Of a stretch of DNA of 64,000 nt, positions 38,340 to 51,061 are shown piece by piece (the first letter of the stretch is position 1; every line of letters starts with the position of its first letter). Made by a program: the position numbers and the translations under genes. The notes below the pieces were generated by a model. The model did not search any database, was not told where the DNA came from, and saw only the letters and a program-made list of their open reading frames with translations. The DNA comes from Eledone cirrhosa. Taxonomy: Eukaryota; Mollusca; Cephalopoda; Octopoda; Eledonidae. Location of the stretch: assembly GCA_964016885.1 (NCBI GenBank), contig OZ024742.1, forward strand, positions 359,981,436-360,045,435. Reading direction: 5' to 3'.

Positions 38340-41300
38340 GCTGGGATGTGACGGAGCAGAAGAGAGATAGAAAGGCTGGGATGTGAAGGAGGAGAAGATA
38401 GATAGAAAGGCTGGGATGTGAAGGTGGAGAAGAGAGATAGAAAGGCTGAGATGTGAAGGTGGAGAAGAGAGATGGAAAGGCTGGTATGTGAAGGTGGCGT
38501 AGGGTGATAGAAAGGCTGGGATGTGATGGAGGAGAAGAGAGATAGAAAGGCTGAGATGTGAAGGTGGAGAAGAGAGATAGAAAGGTTGGTATGTGAAGGT
38601 GGAGAAGAGAGATAGACATGCTGGGATGTGAAGGTGGAAGAGAGCGATAGAAAGGCTGGGAAGTGAAGGTGGAGAGGAGAGATAGAAAGGCTGGGATGTG
38701 AAGGTGGAGAAGAGAGATAGAAAGGCTGGGATGTGACGGAGCAGAAGAGAGATAGAAAGGCTGGGATGTGAAGGTGGCGTATGGTGATAGAAAGGCTGAG
38801 ATGTGAAGGAGGAGAAGAGAGATAGAAAGGCTGAGATGTGAAGGAAGAGAAGAGAGATAGAAAGGTTGGGATGTGAAGGTGGAGAAGAGAGATAGAAAGG
38901 CTGGGATGTGAAGGTGAAGAAGAGAGATAGAAATGCTGGGATGTGAAGGTGGCGTATGGTGATAGAAAGGCTGAGATGTGAAGGAGGAGAAGAGAGATAG
39001 AAAGGCTGAGATGTGAAGGAAGAGAAGAGAGATAGAAAGGTTGGGATGTGAAGGTGGAGAAGAGAGATAGAAAGGCTGGGATGTGAAGGTGGAGAAGAGA
39101 GATAGAAAGGCTGGGATGTGAAGATGGAGAAGAGAGATAGAAAGGCTGAGATGTAAAGGTGGAGGAGAGAGATAGAAAGGCTGGGATGTGAAGGTGGAGA
39201 AGAGAGATAGAAAGGCTGAGATGTGAAGGAGGAGAAGAGAGATAGAAAGGCTGGGATGTGAAGGTGGCGTAGATTGATAGAAAGGCTGGGATGCGACGGA
39301 GGAGAAGGGAGATAGAAAGCTGTGGATGTGAAGGTGGAGGAGAGAGATAGAAAGGCTGAGATGTGAAGGTGGAGAAGAGAGATAGAAAGGTTAAGATGTG
39401 AAGGAAGAGAAGAGAGATAGAAAGGCTGGGATGTGAAGGAGGAGAAGATGGATAGAAAGGATGGGATTTGAAGGTGTTGAAGAGAGATAGAAAGGCTGGG
39501 TATGTGAAGGTGGAGAAGAGAGATATAAAGGCTGAGTTGTGAAGGTGGAAGAGAGAGATAGAAAGGCTGGGATGTGACGGAGCAAAACAGAGATAGAAAG
39601 GCTGGGAAGTGAAGGTGGAGAGGAGAGATAGAAAGGCTGGGATGTGACGGAGCAGAAGAGAGATAGAAAGGCTGGGATGTGAAGGAGGAGAAGATAGATA
39701 GAAAGGCTGGGATGTGAAGGTGGAGAAGAGAGATAGAAAGGCTGAGATGTGAAGGTGGAGAAGAGAGATGGAAAGGCTGGTATGTGAAGGTGGCGTAGGG
39801 TGATAGAAAGGCTGGGATGTGATGGAGGAGAAGAGAGATAGAAAGGCTGAGATGTGAAGGTGGAGAAGAGAGATAGAAAGGTTGGTATGTGAAGGTGGAG
39901 AAGAGAGATAGACATGCTGGGATGTGAAGGTGGAAGAGAGCGATAGAAAGGCTGGGAAGTGAAGGTGGAGAGGAGAGATAGAAAGGCTGGGATGTGAAGG
40001 TGGAGAAGAGAGATAGAAAGGCTGGGATGTGAATATGGAGAAGAGAGATAGAAAGGCTGAGATGTGAAGGATAGAAAGAGAGATAGAAAGACTGTGATGT
40101 GAAGGTGTAAGAGAGAGATAGAAAGGCTGGGATGTGAAGGTGGAGAGGAGACATAGACAGGCTGGGATGTGACGGAGCAGAAGAGAGATAGAAAGGCCGG
40201 GATGTGAAGGAGGAGAAGATAGATAGAAAGGCTGGGATGTGAAGGTGGAGAAGAGAGATAGAAAGTCTGAGGTGTTATGGATGAGAAGAGAGATAGAAAG
40301 GCTGGGATGTGAAGGTCGAGGAGAGACATAGAAAGGCTGGAATGTGAAGGTGAAGATGAGAGATAGAAATGCTGGGATGTGAAGGTGGCGTAGAGTGATA
40401 GAAAGGCTGGGATGTGAAGGAGGAGATGATAGATAGAAAGGCTGGGATGTGAAGGTGGAGAAGAGAGATAGAAAGGCTGGGATGTGAAGGTGGAGAAGAG
40501 ATATAGAAAAGCTGGGATGTGAAGGTGGAGAAGAGAGATGGAAAGGCTGGGATATGAAGGTCGAGGAGAGACATAGAAAGGCTGGAATGTGAAGGTGGAG
40601 GAGAGAGATAGAAAGGCTGAGATGTGAAAGTGGAGAAGAGAGATAGAAAGATTGAGATGTGAAGGAAGAGAAGAGAGATAGAAAGGCTGAGATGTGAAGG
40701 AGGAGAGGAGAGATAGAAAGGCTGGGATGTGAAGGTGGAGAAGAGAGATAGAAAGGCTGGGATGTGAAGGTGGAGAAGATGGATAGAAAGGATGGGATGT
40801 GAATGTGTTGAAGAGAGATAGAAAGGCTGGGATGTGAAGATGGAGGAGAGAGATAGAAAGGATGGCATGTGAAGGTGGAGAAGAGAGATAAAAATGCTGA
40901 GATGTGAAGGGAGATAGACGGGCTTGGATGTGAAGGAGGAGAAGAGAGATAGAAAGGCTGGGATGTGAAGGTGGAGAAGAGAGATAGTAAGGCTGGGTTG
41001 TGAAGGAGCAGAAGACAGATGGAAAGGTTGGGATGTGAAGGAGGAGAAGAGAGAAAGAAATGCTGGGATGTGAAGGAGGAGAAGAAAGATAGAATGGCTG
41101 GGATGTGAAGGAGGAGAAGAGAGATGGAAAGGCTGAGATGTGAAGGAGGAGAAGAGAGATAGAAAGGCTGGCATGTCAATGTGGAGAAGAGAGATAGAAA
41201 GGCTGAAATGTGAATGAGGAGGAGATAGATAGAAAGGCTGGCATGTGAAGTTGGAGAAGAGAGATAGAAAGGCTGGGATGTGAAGTTGGAGGAGAGAGAT

Positions 41301-42286
41301 AGAAAGGCTGGGATGTGAAGGTGGTGATGAGAGATAGAAAGGCTGAGATGTGAATGAGGAGAAGATAGATAGAAAGGCTGGCATGTGAAGGTGGAGAAGA
41401 GAGATAGAAATGATGAGATGTGAAGGAGGAGAAGAGATAGGGAAAGGCTGAGATGTAAAGGTCGGGGAGAGACATAGAATGGCTGGAATGTGTAGGTGAA
41501 GAAGAGAGATAGAAATGCTGGGATGTGAAGGTGGCGTAGAGTGATAAAAAGGCTGGGATGTGACGGAGGAGAAGAGAGATAGAAAGGCTGAGATGTGACG
41601 GAAGAGAAGAGAGATAGAAAGGCTGGGATGTGAAGATGGAAGAGAGCGATAGAAAGCCTGGGAAGTGAAGGTGGAGAAGAGAGATAGAAAGGCTGAGATG
41701 TGAAGGATGGAAAGAGAGATAGAAAGACTGTGATGTGAAGGTGTAAGAGAGAGATAGAAAGGCTGGGATGTGAAGGTGGAGAAGATAGATAGAAAGGCTG
41801 GGATGTGTAGGTGGAGAAGAGAGATAGAAAGTCTGAGATGTGATGGATGAGAAGAGAGATAGAAAGGCTGGGATGTGAAGGTGGAGAAGAGAGATAGAAA
41901 GGCTGGGATGTGAAGGTGGAGAAGAGAGATAGAAAAGCTGGGATGTGAAGGTGGAGAAGAGAGATGGAAAGGCTGGGATGTGAAGGTGGAGAAGAGAGAT
42001 GGAAAGGCTGGGATGTGAAGGTCGAGGAGAGACATAGAAAGGCTGGAATGTGAAGGTGAAGATGAGAGATAGAAATGCTGGGATGTGAAGGTGGCGTAGA
42101 GTGATAGAAAGGCTGGGTTATGACGGAGAAGAAGAGAGATAGAAAGGCTGAGATGTGAAGGCAGAGAAGAGAGATAGAAAGTCTGGGATGTGAAGGTGGA
42201 GAAGAGAGATTGAAAGGGTGGGATGTGAAGGAGGAGAAGATGGATAAAAAGGATGGGACATGAAGGTGTTGAAGAGAGATGGAAAG
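38340..42286 (+). repeat. Block G1, 3,947-bp higher-order repeat copy 1
   Basis: First of three tandem copies. Landmarks are GGTTAAGATG (39389, 43336, 47178), GAGAGCGATAGAAAGCCTGG (41642, 45554, 49501) and GGGTTATGACGG (42115, 45957, 49974). It has two extra units near 41776-41845 that G2 lacks, and lacks one unit near 40310 that G2 has. Confidence 0.9.
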
Positions 42287-45200
42287 GCTGGGATGTGACG
42301 GAGCAGAAGAGAGATAGAAAGGCTGGGATGTGAAGGAGGAGAAGATAGATAGAAAGGCTGGGATGTGAAGGTGGAGAAGAGAGATAGAAAGGCTGAGATG
42401 TGAAGGTGGAGAAGAGAGATGGAAAGGCTGGTATGTGAAGGTGGCGTAGGGTGATAGAAAGGCTGGGATGTGATGGAGGAGAAGAGAGATAGAAAGGCTG
42501 AGATGTGAAGGTGGAGAAGAGAGATAGAAAGGTTGGTATGTGAAGGTGGAGAAGAGAGATAGACATGCTGGGATGTGAAGGTGGAAGAGAGCGATAGAAA
42601 GGCTGGGAAGTGAAGGTGGAGAGGAGAGATAGAAAGGCTGGGATGTGAAGGTGGAGAAGAGAGATAGAAAGGCTGGGATGTGACGGAGCAGAAGAGAGAT
42701 AGAAAGGCTGGGATGTGAAGGTGGCGTATGGTGATAGAAAGGCTGAGATGTGAAGGAGGAGAAGAGAGATAGAAAGGCTGAGATGTGAAGGAAGAGAAGA
42801 GAGATAGAAAGGTTGGGATGTGAAGGTGGAGAAGAGAGATAGAAAGGCTGGGATGTGAAGGTGAAGAAGAGAGATAGAAATGCTGGGATGTGAAGGTGGC
42901 GTATGGTGATAGAAAGGCTGAGATGTGAAGGAGGAGAAGAGAGATAGAAAGGCTGAGATGTGAAGGAAGAGAAGAGAGATAGAAAGGTTGGGATGTGAAG
43001 GTGGAGAAGAGAGATAGAAAGGCTGGGATGTGAAGGTGGAGAAGAGAGATAGAAAGGCTGGGATGTGAAGATGGAGAAGAGAGATAGAAAGGCTGAGATG
43101 TAAAGTTGGAGGAGAGAGATAGAAAGGCTGGGATGTGAAGGTGGAGAAGAGAGATAGAAAGGCTGAGATGTGAAGGAGGAGAAGAGAGATAGAAAGGCTG
43201 GGATGTGAAGGTGGCGTAGATTGATAGAAAGGCTGGGATGCGACGGAGGAGAAGGGAGATAGAAAGCTGTGGATGTGAAGGTGGAGGAGAGAGATAGAAA
43301 GGCTGAGATGTGAAGGTGGAGAAGAGAGATAGAAAGGTTAAGATGTGAAGGAAGAGAAGAGAGATAGAAAGGCTGGGATGTGAAGGAGGAGAAGATGGAT
43401 AGAAAGGATGGGATTTGAAGGTGTTGAAGAGAGATAGAAAGGCTGGGTATGTGAAGGTGGAGAAGAGAGATAGAAAGGCTGAGTTGTGAAGGTGGAAGAG
43501 AGAGATAGAAAGGCTGGGATGTGACGGAGCAAAACAGAGATAGAAAGGCTGGGAAGTGAAGGTGGAGAGGAGAGATAGAAAGGCTGGGATGTGACGGAGC
43601 AGAAGAGAGATAGAAAGGCTGGGATGTGAAGGAGGAGAAGATAGATAGAAAGGCTGGGATGTGAAGGTGGAGAAGAGAGATAGAAAGGCTGAGATGTGAA
43701 GGTGGAGAAGAGAGATGGAAAGGCTGGTATGTGAAGGTGGCGTAGGGTGATAGAAAGGCTGGGATGTGATGGAGGAGAAGAGAGATAGAAAGGCTGAGAT
43801 GTGAAGGTGGAGAAGAGAGATAGAAAGGTTGGTATGTGAAGGTGGAGAAGAGAGATAGACATGCTGGGATGTGAAGGTGGAAGAGAGCGATAGAAAGGCT
43901 GGGAAGTGAAGGTGGAGAGGAGAGATAGAAAGGCTGGGATGTGAAGGTGGAGAAGAGAGATAGAAAGGCAGGGATGTGAATATGGAGAAGAGAGATAGAA
44001 AGGCTGAGATGTGAAGGATAGAAAGAGAGATAGAAAGACTGTGATGTGAAGGTGTAAGAGAGAGATAGAAAGGCTGGGATGTGAAGGTGGAGAGGAGACA
44101 TAGACAGGCTGGGATGTGACGGAGCAGAAGAGAGATAGAAAGGCCGGGATGTGAAGGAGGAGAAGATAGATAGAAAGGCTGGGATGTGAAGGTGGAGAAG
44201 AGAGATAGAAAGTCTGAGGTGTTATGGATGAGAAGAGAGATAGAAAGGCTGGGATGTGAAGGTAGAGAAGAGTGATGGAAAGACTGGGATGTGAAGGTCG
44301 AGGAGAGACATAGAAAGGCTGGAATGTGAAGGTGAAGATGAGAGATAGAAATGCTGGGATGTGAAGGTGGCGTAGAGTGATAGAAAGGCTGGGATGTGAA
44401 GGAGGAGATGATAGATAGAAAGGCTGGGATGTGAAGGTGGAGAAGAGTGATAGAAAGGCTGGGATGTGAAGGTGGAGAAGAGATATAGAAAAGCTGGGAT
44501 GTGAAGGTGGAGAAGAGAGATGGAAAGGCTGGGATATGAAGGTCGAGGAGAGACATAGAAAGGCTGGAATGTGAAGGTGGAGGAGAGAGATAGAAAGGCT
44601 GAGATGTGAAAGTGGAGAAGAGAGATAGAAAGGTTGAGATGTGAAGGAAGAGAAGAGAGATAGAAAGGCTGAGATGTGAAGGAGGAGAGGAGAGATAGAA
44701 AGGCTGGGATGTGAAGGTGGAGAAGAGAGATAGAAAGGCTGGGATGTGAAGGTGGAGAAGATGGATAGAAAGGATGGGATGTGAATGTGTTGAAGAGAGA
44801 TAGAAAGGCTGGGATGTGAAGATGGAGGAGAGAGATAGAAAGGATGGCATGTGAAGGTGGAGAAGAGAGATAGAAATGCTGAGATGTGAAGGGAGATAGA
44901 CGGGCTTGGATGTGTAGGAGGAGAAGAGAGATAGAAAGGCTGGGATGTGAAGGCGGAGAAGAGAGATAGTAAGGCTGGGTTGTGAAGGAGCAGAAGACAG
45001 ATGGAAAGGTTGGGATGTGAAGGAGGAGAAGAGAGATAGAAAGGCTGAGATGTGAAGGAGGAGAAGAGAGATAGAAAGGCTGGCATGTCAATGTGGAGAA
45101 GAGAGATAGAAAGGCTGAAATGTGAATGAGGAGGAGATAGATAGAAAGGCTGGCATGTGAAGTTGGAGAAGAGAGATAGAAAGGCTGGGATGTGAAGTTG

Positions 45201-46128
45201 GAGGAGAGAGATAGAAAGGCTGGGATGTGAAGGTGGTGATGAGAGATAGAAAGGCTGAGATGTGAATGAGGAGAAGATAGATAGAAAGGCTGGCATGTGA
45301 AGGTGGAGAAGAGAGATAGAAATGATGAGATGTGAAGGAGGAGAAGAGATAGGGAAAGGCTGAGATGTAAAGGTCGGGGAGAGACATAGAATGGCTGGAA
45401 TGTGTAGGTGAAGAAGAGAGATAGAAATGCTGGGATGTGAAGGTGGCGTAGAGTGATAAAAAAGCTGGGATGTGACGGAGGAGAAGAGAGATAGAAAGGC
45501 TGAGATGTGACGGAAGAGAAGAGAGATAGAAAGGCTGGGATGTGAAGATGGAAGAGAGCGATAGAAAGCCTGGGAAGTGAAGGTGGAGAAGAGAGATAGA
45601 AAGGCTGAGATGTGAAGGATGGAAAGAGAGATAGAAAGACTGTGATGTGAAGGTGTAAGAGAGAGATAGAAAGTCTGAGATGTGATGGATGAGAAGAGAG
45701 ATAGAAAGGCTGGGATGTGAAGGTGGAGAAGAGAGATAGAAAGGCTGGGATGTGAAGGTGGAGAAGAGAGATAGAAAAGCTGGGATGTGAAGGTGGAGAA
45801 GAGAGATGGAAAGGCTGGGATGTGAAGGTGGAGAAGAGAGATGGAAAGGCTGGGATGTGAAGGTCGAGGAGAGACATAGAAAGGCTGGAATGTGAAGGTG
45901 AAGATGAGAGATAGAAATGCTGGGATGTGAAGGTGGCGTAGAGTGATAGAAAGGCTGGGTTATGACGGAGAAGAAGAGAGATAGAAAGGCTGAGATGTGA
46001 AGGCAGAGAAGAGAGATAGAAAGTCTGGGATGTGAAGGTGGAGAAGAGAGATTGAAAGGGTGGGATGTGAAGGAGGAGAAGATGGATAAAAAGGATGGGA
46101 CATGAAGGTGTTGAAGAGAGATAGAAAG
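42287..46128 (+). repeat. Block G2, 3,842-bp higher-order repeat copy 2
   Basis: Tandem copy of G1, shorter by 105 bp, exactly three units: one unit gained near 44260, two lost near 45040, two lost near 45670. No other net length change was seen, so the copies diverged in length only by whole 35-bp steps. Confidence 0.9.
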
Positions 46129-49100
46129 GCTGGGATGTGACGGAGCAGAAGAGAGATAGAAAGGCTGGGATGTGAAGGAGGAGAAGATAGATAGAAAGGC
46201 TGGGATGTGAAGGTGGAGAAGAGAGATAGAAAGGCTGAGATGTGAAGGTGGAGAAGAGAGATGGAAAGGCTGGTATGTGAAGGTGGCGTAGGGTGATAGA
46301 AAGGCTGGGATGTGATGGAGGAGAAGAGAGATAGAAAGGCTGAGATGTGAAGGTGGAGAAGAGAGATAGAAAGGTTGGTATGTGAAGGTGGAGAAGAGAG
46401 ATAGACATGCTGGGATGTGAAGGTGGAAGAGAGCGATAGAAAGGCTGGGAAGTGAAGGTGGAGAGGAGAGATAGAAAGGCTGGGATGTGAAGGTGGAGAA
46501 GAGAGATAGAAAGGCTGGGATGTGACGGAGCAGAAGAGAGATAGAAAGGCTGGGATGTGAAGGTGGCGTATGGTGATAGAAAGGCTGAGATGTGAAGGAG
46601 GAGAAGAGAGATAGAAAGGCTGAGATGTGAAGGAAGAGAAGAGAGATAGAAAGGTTGGGATGTGAAGGTGGAGAAGAGAGATAGAAAGGCTGGGATGTGA
46701 AGGTGAAGAAGAGAGATAGAAATGCTGGGATGTGAAGGTGGCGTATGGTGATAGAAAGGCTGAGATGTGAAGGAGGAGAAGAGAGATAGAAAGGCTGAGA
46801 TGTGAAGGAAGAGAAGAGAGATAGAAAGGTTGGGATGTGAAGGTGGAGAAGAGAGATAGAAAGGCTGGGATGTGAAGGTGGAGAAGAGAGATAGAAAGGC
46901 TGGGATGTGAAGATGGAGAAGAGAGATAGAAAGGCTGAGATGTAAAGGTGGAGGAGAGAGATAGAAAGGCTGGGATGTGAAGGTGGAGAAGAGAGATAGA
47001 AAGGCTGAGATGTGAAGGAGGAGAAGAGAGATAGAAAGGCTGGGATGTGAAGGTGGCGTAGATTGATAGAAAGGCTGGGATGCGACGGAGGAGAAGGGAG
47101 ATAGAAAGCTGTGGATGTGAAGGTGGAGGAGAGAGATAGAAAGGCTGAGATGTGAAGGTGGAGAAGAGAGATAGAAAGGTTAAGATGTGAAGGAAGAGAA
47201 GAGAGATAGAAAGGCTGGGATGTGAAGGAGGAGAAGATGGATAGAAAGGATGGGATTTGAAGGTGTTGAAGAGAGATAGAAAGGCTGGGTATGTGAAGGT
47301 GGAGAAGAGAGATAGAAAGGCTGAGTTGTGAAGGTGGAAGAGAGAGATAGAAAGGCTGGGATGTGACGGAGCAAAACAGAGATAGAAAGGCTGGGAAGTG
47401 AAGGTGGAGAGGAGAGATAGAAAGGCTGGGATGTGACGGAGCAGAAGAGAGATAGAAAGGCTGGGATGTGAAGGAGGAGAAGATAGATAGAAAGGCTGGG
47501 ATGTGAAGGTGGAGAAGAGAGATAGAAAGGCTGAGATGTGAAGGTGGAGAAGAGAGATGGAAAGGCTGGTATGTGAAGGTGGCGTAGGGTGATAGAAAGG
47601 CTGGGATGTGATGGAGGAGAAGAGAGATAGAAAGGCTGAGATGTGAAGGTGGAGAAGAGAGATAGAAAGGTTGGTATGTGAAGGTGGAGAAGAGAGATAG
47701 ACATGCTGGGATGTGAAGGTGGAAGAGAGCGATAGAAAGGCTGGGAAGTGAAGGTGGAGAGGAGAGATAGAAAGGCTGGGATGTGAAGGTGGAGAAGAGA
47801 GATAGAAAGGCTGGGATGTGAATATGGAGAAGAGAGATAGAAAGGCTGAGATGTGAAGGATAGAAAGAGAGATAGAAAGACTGTGATGTGAAGGTGTAAG
47901 AGAGAGATAGAAAGGCTGGGATGTGAAGGTGGAGAGGAGACATAGACAGGCTGGGATGTGACGGAGCAGAAGAGAGATAGAAAGGCCGGGATGTGAAGGA
48001 GGAGAAGATAGATAGAAAGGCTGGGATGTGAAGGTGGAGAAGAGAGATAGAAAGTCTGAGGTGTTATGGATGAGAAGAGAGATAGAAAGGCTGGGATGTG
48101 AAGGTAGAGAAGAGTGAATGAAAGACTGGGATGTGAAGGTCGAGGAGAGACATAGAAAGGCTGGAATGTGAAGGTGAAGATGAGAGATAAAAATGCTGGG
48201 ATGTGAAGGTGGCGTAGAGTGATAGAAAGGCTGGGATGTGAAGGAGGAGATGATAGATAGAAAGGCTGGGATGTGAAGGTGGAGAAGAGTGATAGAAAGG
48301 CTGGGATGTGAAGGTGGAGAAGAGATATAGAAAAGCTGGGATGTGAAGGTGGAGAAGAGAGATGGAAAGGCTGGGATATGAAGGTCGAGGAGAGACATAG
48401 AAAGGCTGGAATGTGAAGGTGGAGGAGAGAGATAGAAAGGCTGAGATGTGAAAGTGGAGAAGAGAGATAGAAAGGTTGAGATGTGAAGGAAGAGAAGAGA
48501 GATAGAAAGGCTGAGATGTGAAGGAGGAGAGGAGAGATAGAAAGGCTGGGATGTGAAGGTGGAGAAGAGAGATAGAAAGGCTGGGATGTGAAGGTGGAGA
48601 AGATGGATAGAAAGGATGGGATGTGAATGTGTTGAAGAGAGATAGAAAGGCTGGGATGTGAAGATGGAGGAGAGAGATAGAAAGGATGGCATGTGAAGGT
48701 GGAGAAGAGAGATAGAAATGCTGAGATGTGAAGGGAGATAGACGGGCTTGGATGTGAAGGAGGAGAAGAGAGATAGAAAGGCTGGGATGTGAAGGTGGAG
48801 AAGAGAGATAGTAAGGCTGGGTTGTGAAGGAGCAGAAGACAGATGGAAAGGTTGGGATGTGAAGGAGGAGAAGAGAGAAAGAAATGCTGGGATGTGAAGG
48901 AGGAGAAGAAAGATAGAATGGCTGGGATGTGAAGGAGGAGAAGAGAGATGGAAAGGCTGAGATGTGAAGGAGGAGAAGAGAGATTGAAAGGCTGAGATGT
49001 GAAGGAGGAGAAGAGAGATAGAAAGGCTGGCATGTCAATGTGGAGAAGAGAGATAGAAAGGCTGAAATGTGAATGAGGAGGAGATAGATAGAAAGGCTGG

Positions 49101-50145
49101 CATGTGAAGTTGGAGAAGAGAGATAGAAAGGCTGGGATGTGAAGTTGGAGGAGAGAGATAGAAAGGCTGGGATGTGAAGGTGGTGATGAGAGATAGAAAG
49201 GCTGAGATGTGAATGAGGAGAAGATAGATAGAAAGGCTGGCATGTGAAGGTGGAGAAGAGAGATAGAAATGATGAGATGTGAAGGAGGAGAAGAGATAGG
49301 GAAAGGCTGAGATGTAAAGGTCGGGGAGAGACATAGAATGGCTGGAATGTGTAGGTGAAGAAGAGAGATAGAAATGCTGGGATGTGAAGGTGGCGTAGAG
49401 TGATAAAAAGGCTGGGATGTGACGGAGGAGAAGAGAGATAGAAAGGCTGAGATGTGACGGAAGAGAAGAGAGATAGAAAGGCTGGGATGTGAAGATGGAA
49501 GAGAGCGATAGAAAGCCTGGGAAGTGAAGGTGGAGAAGAGAGATAGAAAGGCTGAGATGTGAAGGATGGAAAGAGAGATAGAAAGACTGTGATGTGAAGG
49601 TGTAAGAGAGAGATAGAAAGGCTGGGATGTGAAGGTGGAGAAGATAGATAGAAAGGCTGGGATGTGTAGGTGGAGAAGAGAGATAGAAAGTCTGAGATGT
49701 GATGGATGAGAAGAGAGATAGAAAGGCTGGGATGTGAAGGTGGAGAAGAGAGATAGAAAGGCTGGGATGTGAAGGTGGAGAAGAGAGATAGAAAAGCTGG
49801 GATGTGAAGGTGGAGAAGAGAGATGGAAAGGCTGGGATGTGAAGGTGGAGAAGAGAGATGGAAAGGCTGGGATGTGAAGGTCGAGGAGAGACATAGAAAG
49901 GCTGGAATGTGAAGGTGAAGATGAGAGATAGAAATGCTGGGATGTGAAGGTGGCGTAGAGTGATAGAAAGGCTGGGTTATGACGGAGAAGAAGAGAGATA
50001 GAAAGGCTGAGATGTGAAGGCAGAGAAGAGAGATAGAAAGTCTGGGATGTGAAGGTGGAGAAGAGAGATTGAAAGGGTGGGATGTGAAGGAGGAGAAGAT
50101 GGATAAAAAGGATGGGACATGAAGGTGTTGAAGAGAGATAGAAAG
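46129..50145 (+). repeat. Block G3, about 4,017-bp higher-order repeat copy 3
   Basis: Follows G2 at offset 3,842 at first, and ends at offset 4,017 after regaining five units (175 bp), near 48870-48990 and 49620-49690. All three G lengths equal a whole number of units less 8 bp, so all carry the same set of short units. The last 165 bp overlap the start of H1. Confidence 0.88.
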
Positions 50146-51061
50146 GCTGGGATGTGAAGGTGGAGAAGAGAGATAGAAAGGCTGAGATGTGAAGGAGGAG
50201 AAGAGAGATAGAAAGGCTGGGAAGTGAAGGTGGAGAAAAGAGATAGAAAGGCTGGGAAGTGAAGGTGGAGAGGAGAGATAGAAAGGCTGGCATGTGACGG
50301 AGCAGAAGAGAGATAGAAAGGCTGGGATGTGAAGGTGGAGAAGTGTGGTAGAAAGGCTGAGAAGTGAAGTTGGAGAAGAGAGATAGAAAGGCTGAGATGT
50401 GAAGGAGGAGAAGAGAGATAGAAAGGCTGGGATGTGAAGGTGGAGAAGAGAGATAGAAAGGCTGGGATGTGAAGGTGGAGAAGATGGATAGAAAGGATGG
50501 GATGTGAATGTGTTTAAGAGAGATAGAAAGGCTGGGATGTGAAGGTGGAGAAGAGAGATAGAAAGGCTGGCATGTAAAGGTGGAGAAGAGAGATAGAAAT
50601 GCTGAGATGTGAAGGGGAAGGGAGATAGAAGGGCTTGGATGTGAAGGAGGAGAAGAGAGATAGAAAGGCTGGGATGTGAAGGTGGAGAAGAGAGATAGAA
50701 AGGCTGCGATTTGAAGGTGGAGAAGAGAGATAGAAAGGCTGAGATGTGAAGGATGGAAAGAGAGATAGAAAGACTGTGATGTGAAGGTGTAAGAGAGAGA
50801 TAGAAAGGCTGGGATGTGAAGGTGGAGAAGATAAATAGAAAGGCTGGGATGTGAAGGTGGAGAAGAGAGATAGAAAGTCTGAGATGTGATGGATGAGAAG
50901 AGAGATAGAAAAGCTGGGATATAAAGGTGCAGAAGAGAGATGGAAAGGCTGGGATGTGAAGGTCGATGAGAGACATAGAAAGCCTGGAATGTGAAGGTGA
51001 AGATGAGAGATAGAAATGCTGAGATGTGAAGGTGGCGTAGAGTGATAGAAAGGCTGGGATG
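49980..51061 (+). repeat. Block H1, 1,082-bp higher-order repeat copy 1
   Basis: Repeats at offset 1,082 bp, 31 units less 3 bp. Landmarks are GATTGAAAGGGTGG (50068 and 51150) and TGTTTAAGAG (50511 and 51593). It starts inside the G3 order and departs from it near 50145. Confidence 0.88.

Larger units (their letters stand above)
25854..40154 (-). other. Longest stop-free frame (4,766 codons); judged not to be a gene
   Basis: Recorded so a reader does not mistake it for a giant protein gene. The frame opens at the CAT of an AGACATAG variant (40152-40154) and closes at the CTA of GGGCTAGGGTG (25854). It would read a 35-residue Ser/Leu/Phe/Pro-rich repeat containing PSHPSLSISLLHLHIPAF. The unit has no minus-strand stop in any phase, so the two other frames are open over long stretches too and give the same peptide. 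The frame runs across blocks E3, F1, F2, the mosaic zone and G1 without regard to their junctions. Other similar frames lie at 22342-31347, 36974-44101 and 48064-56190. No promoter, splice structure, signal peptide or non-repeat domain was seen. Confidence here is that it is non-coding. Confidence 0.93.
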
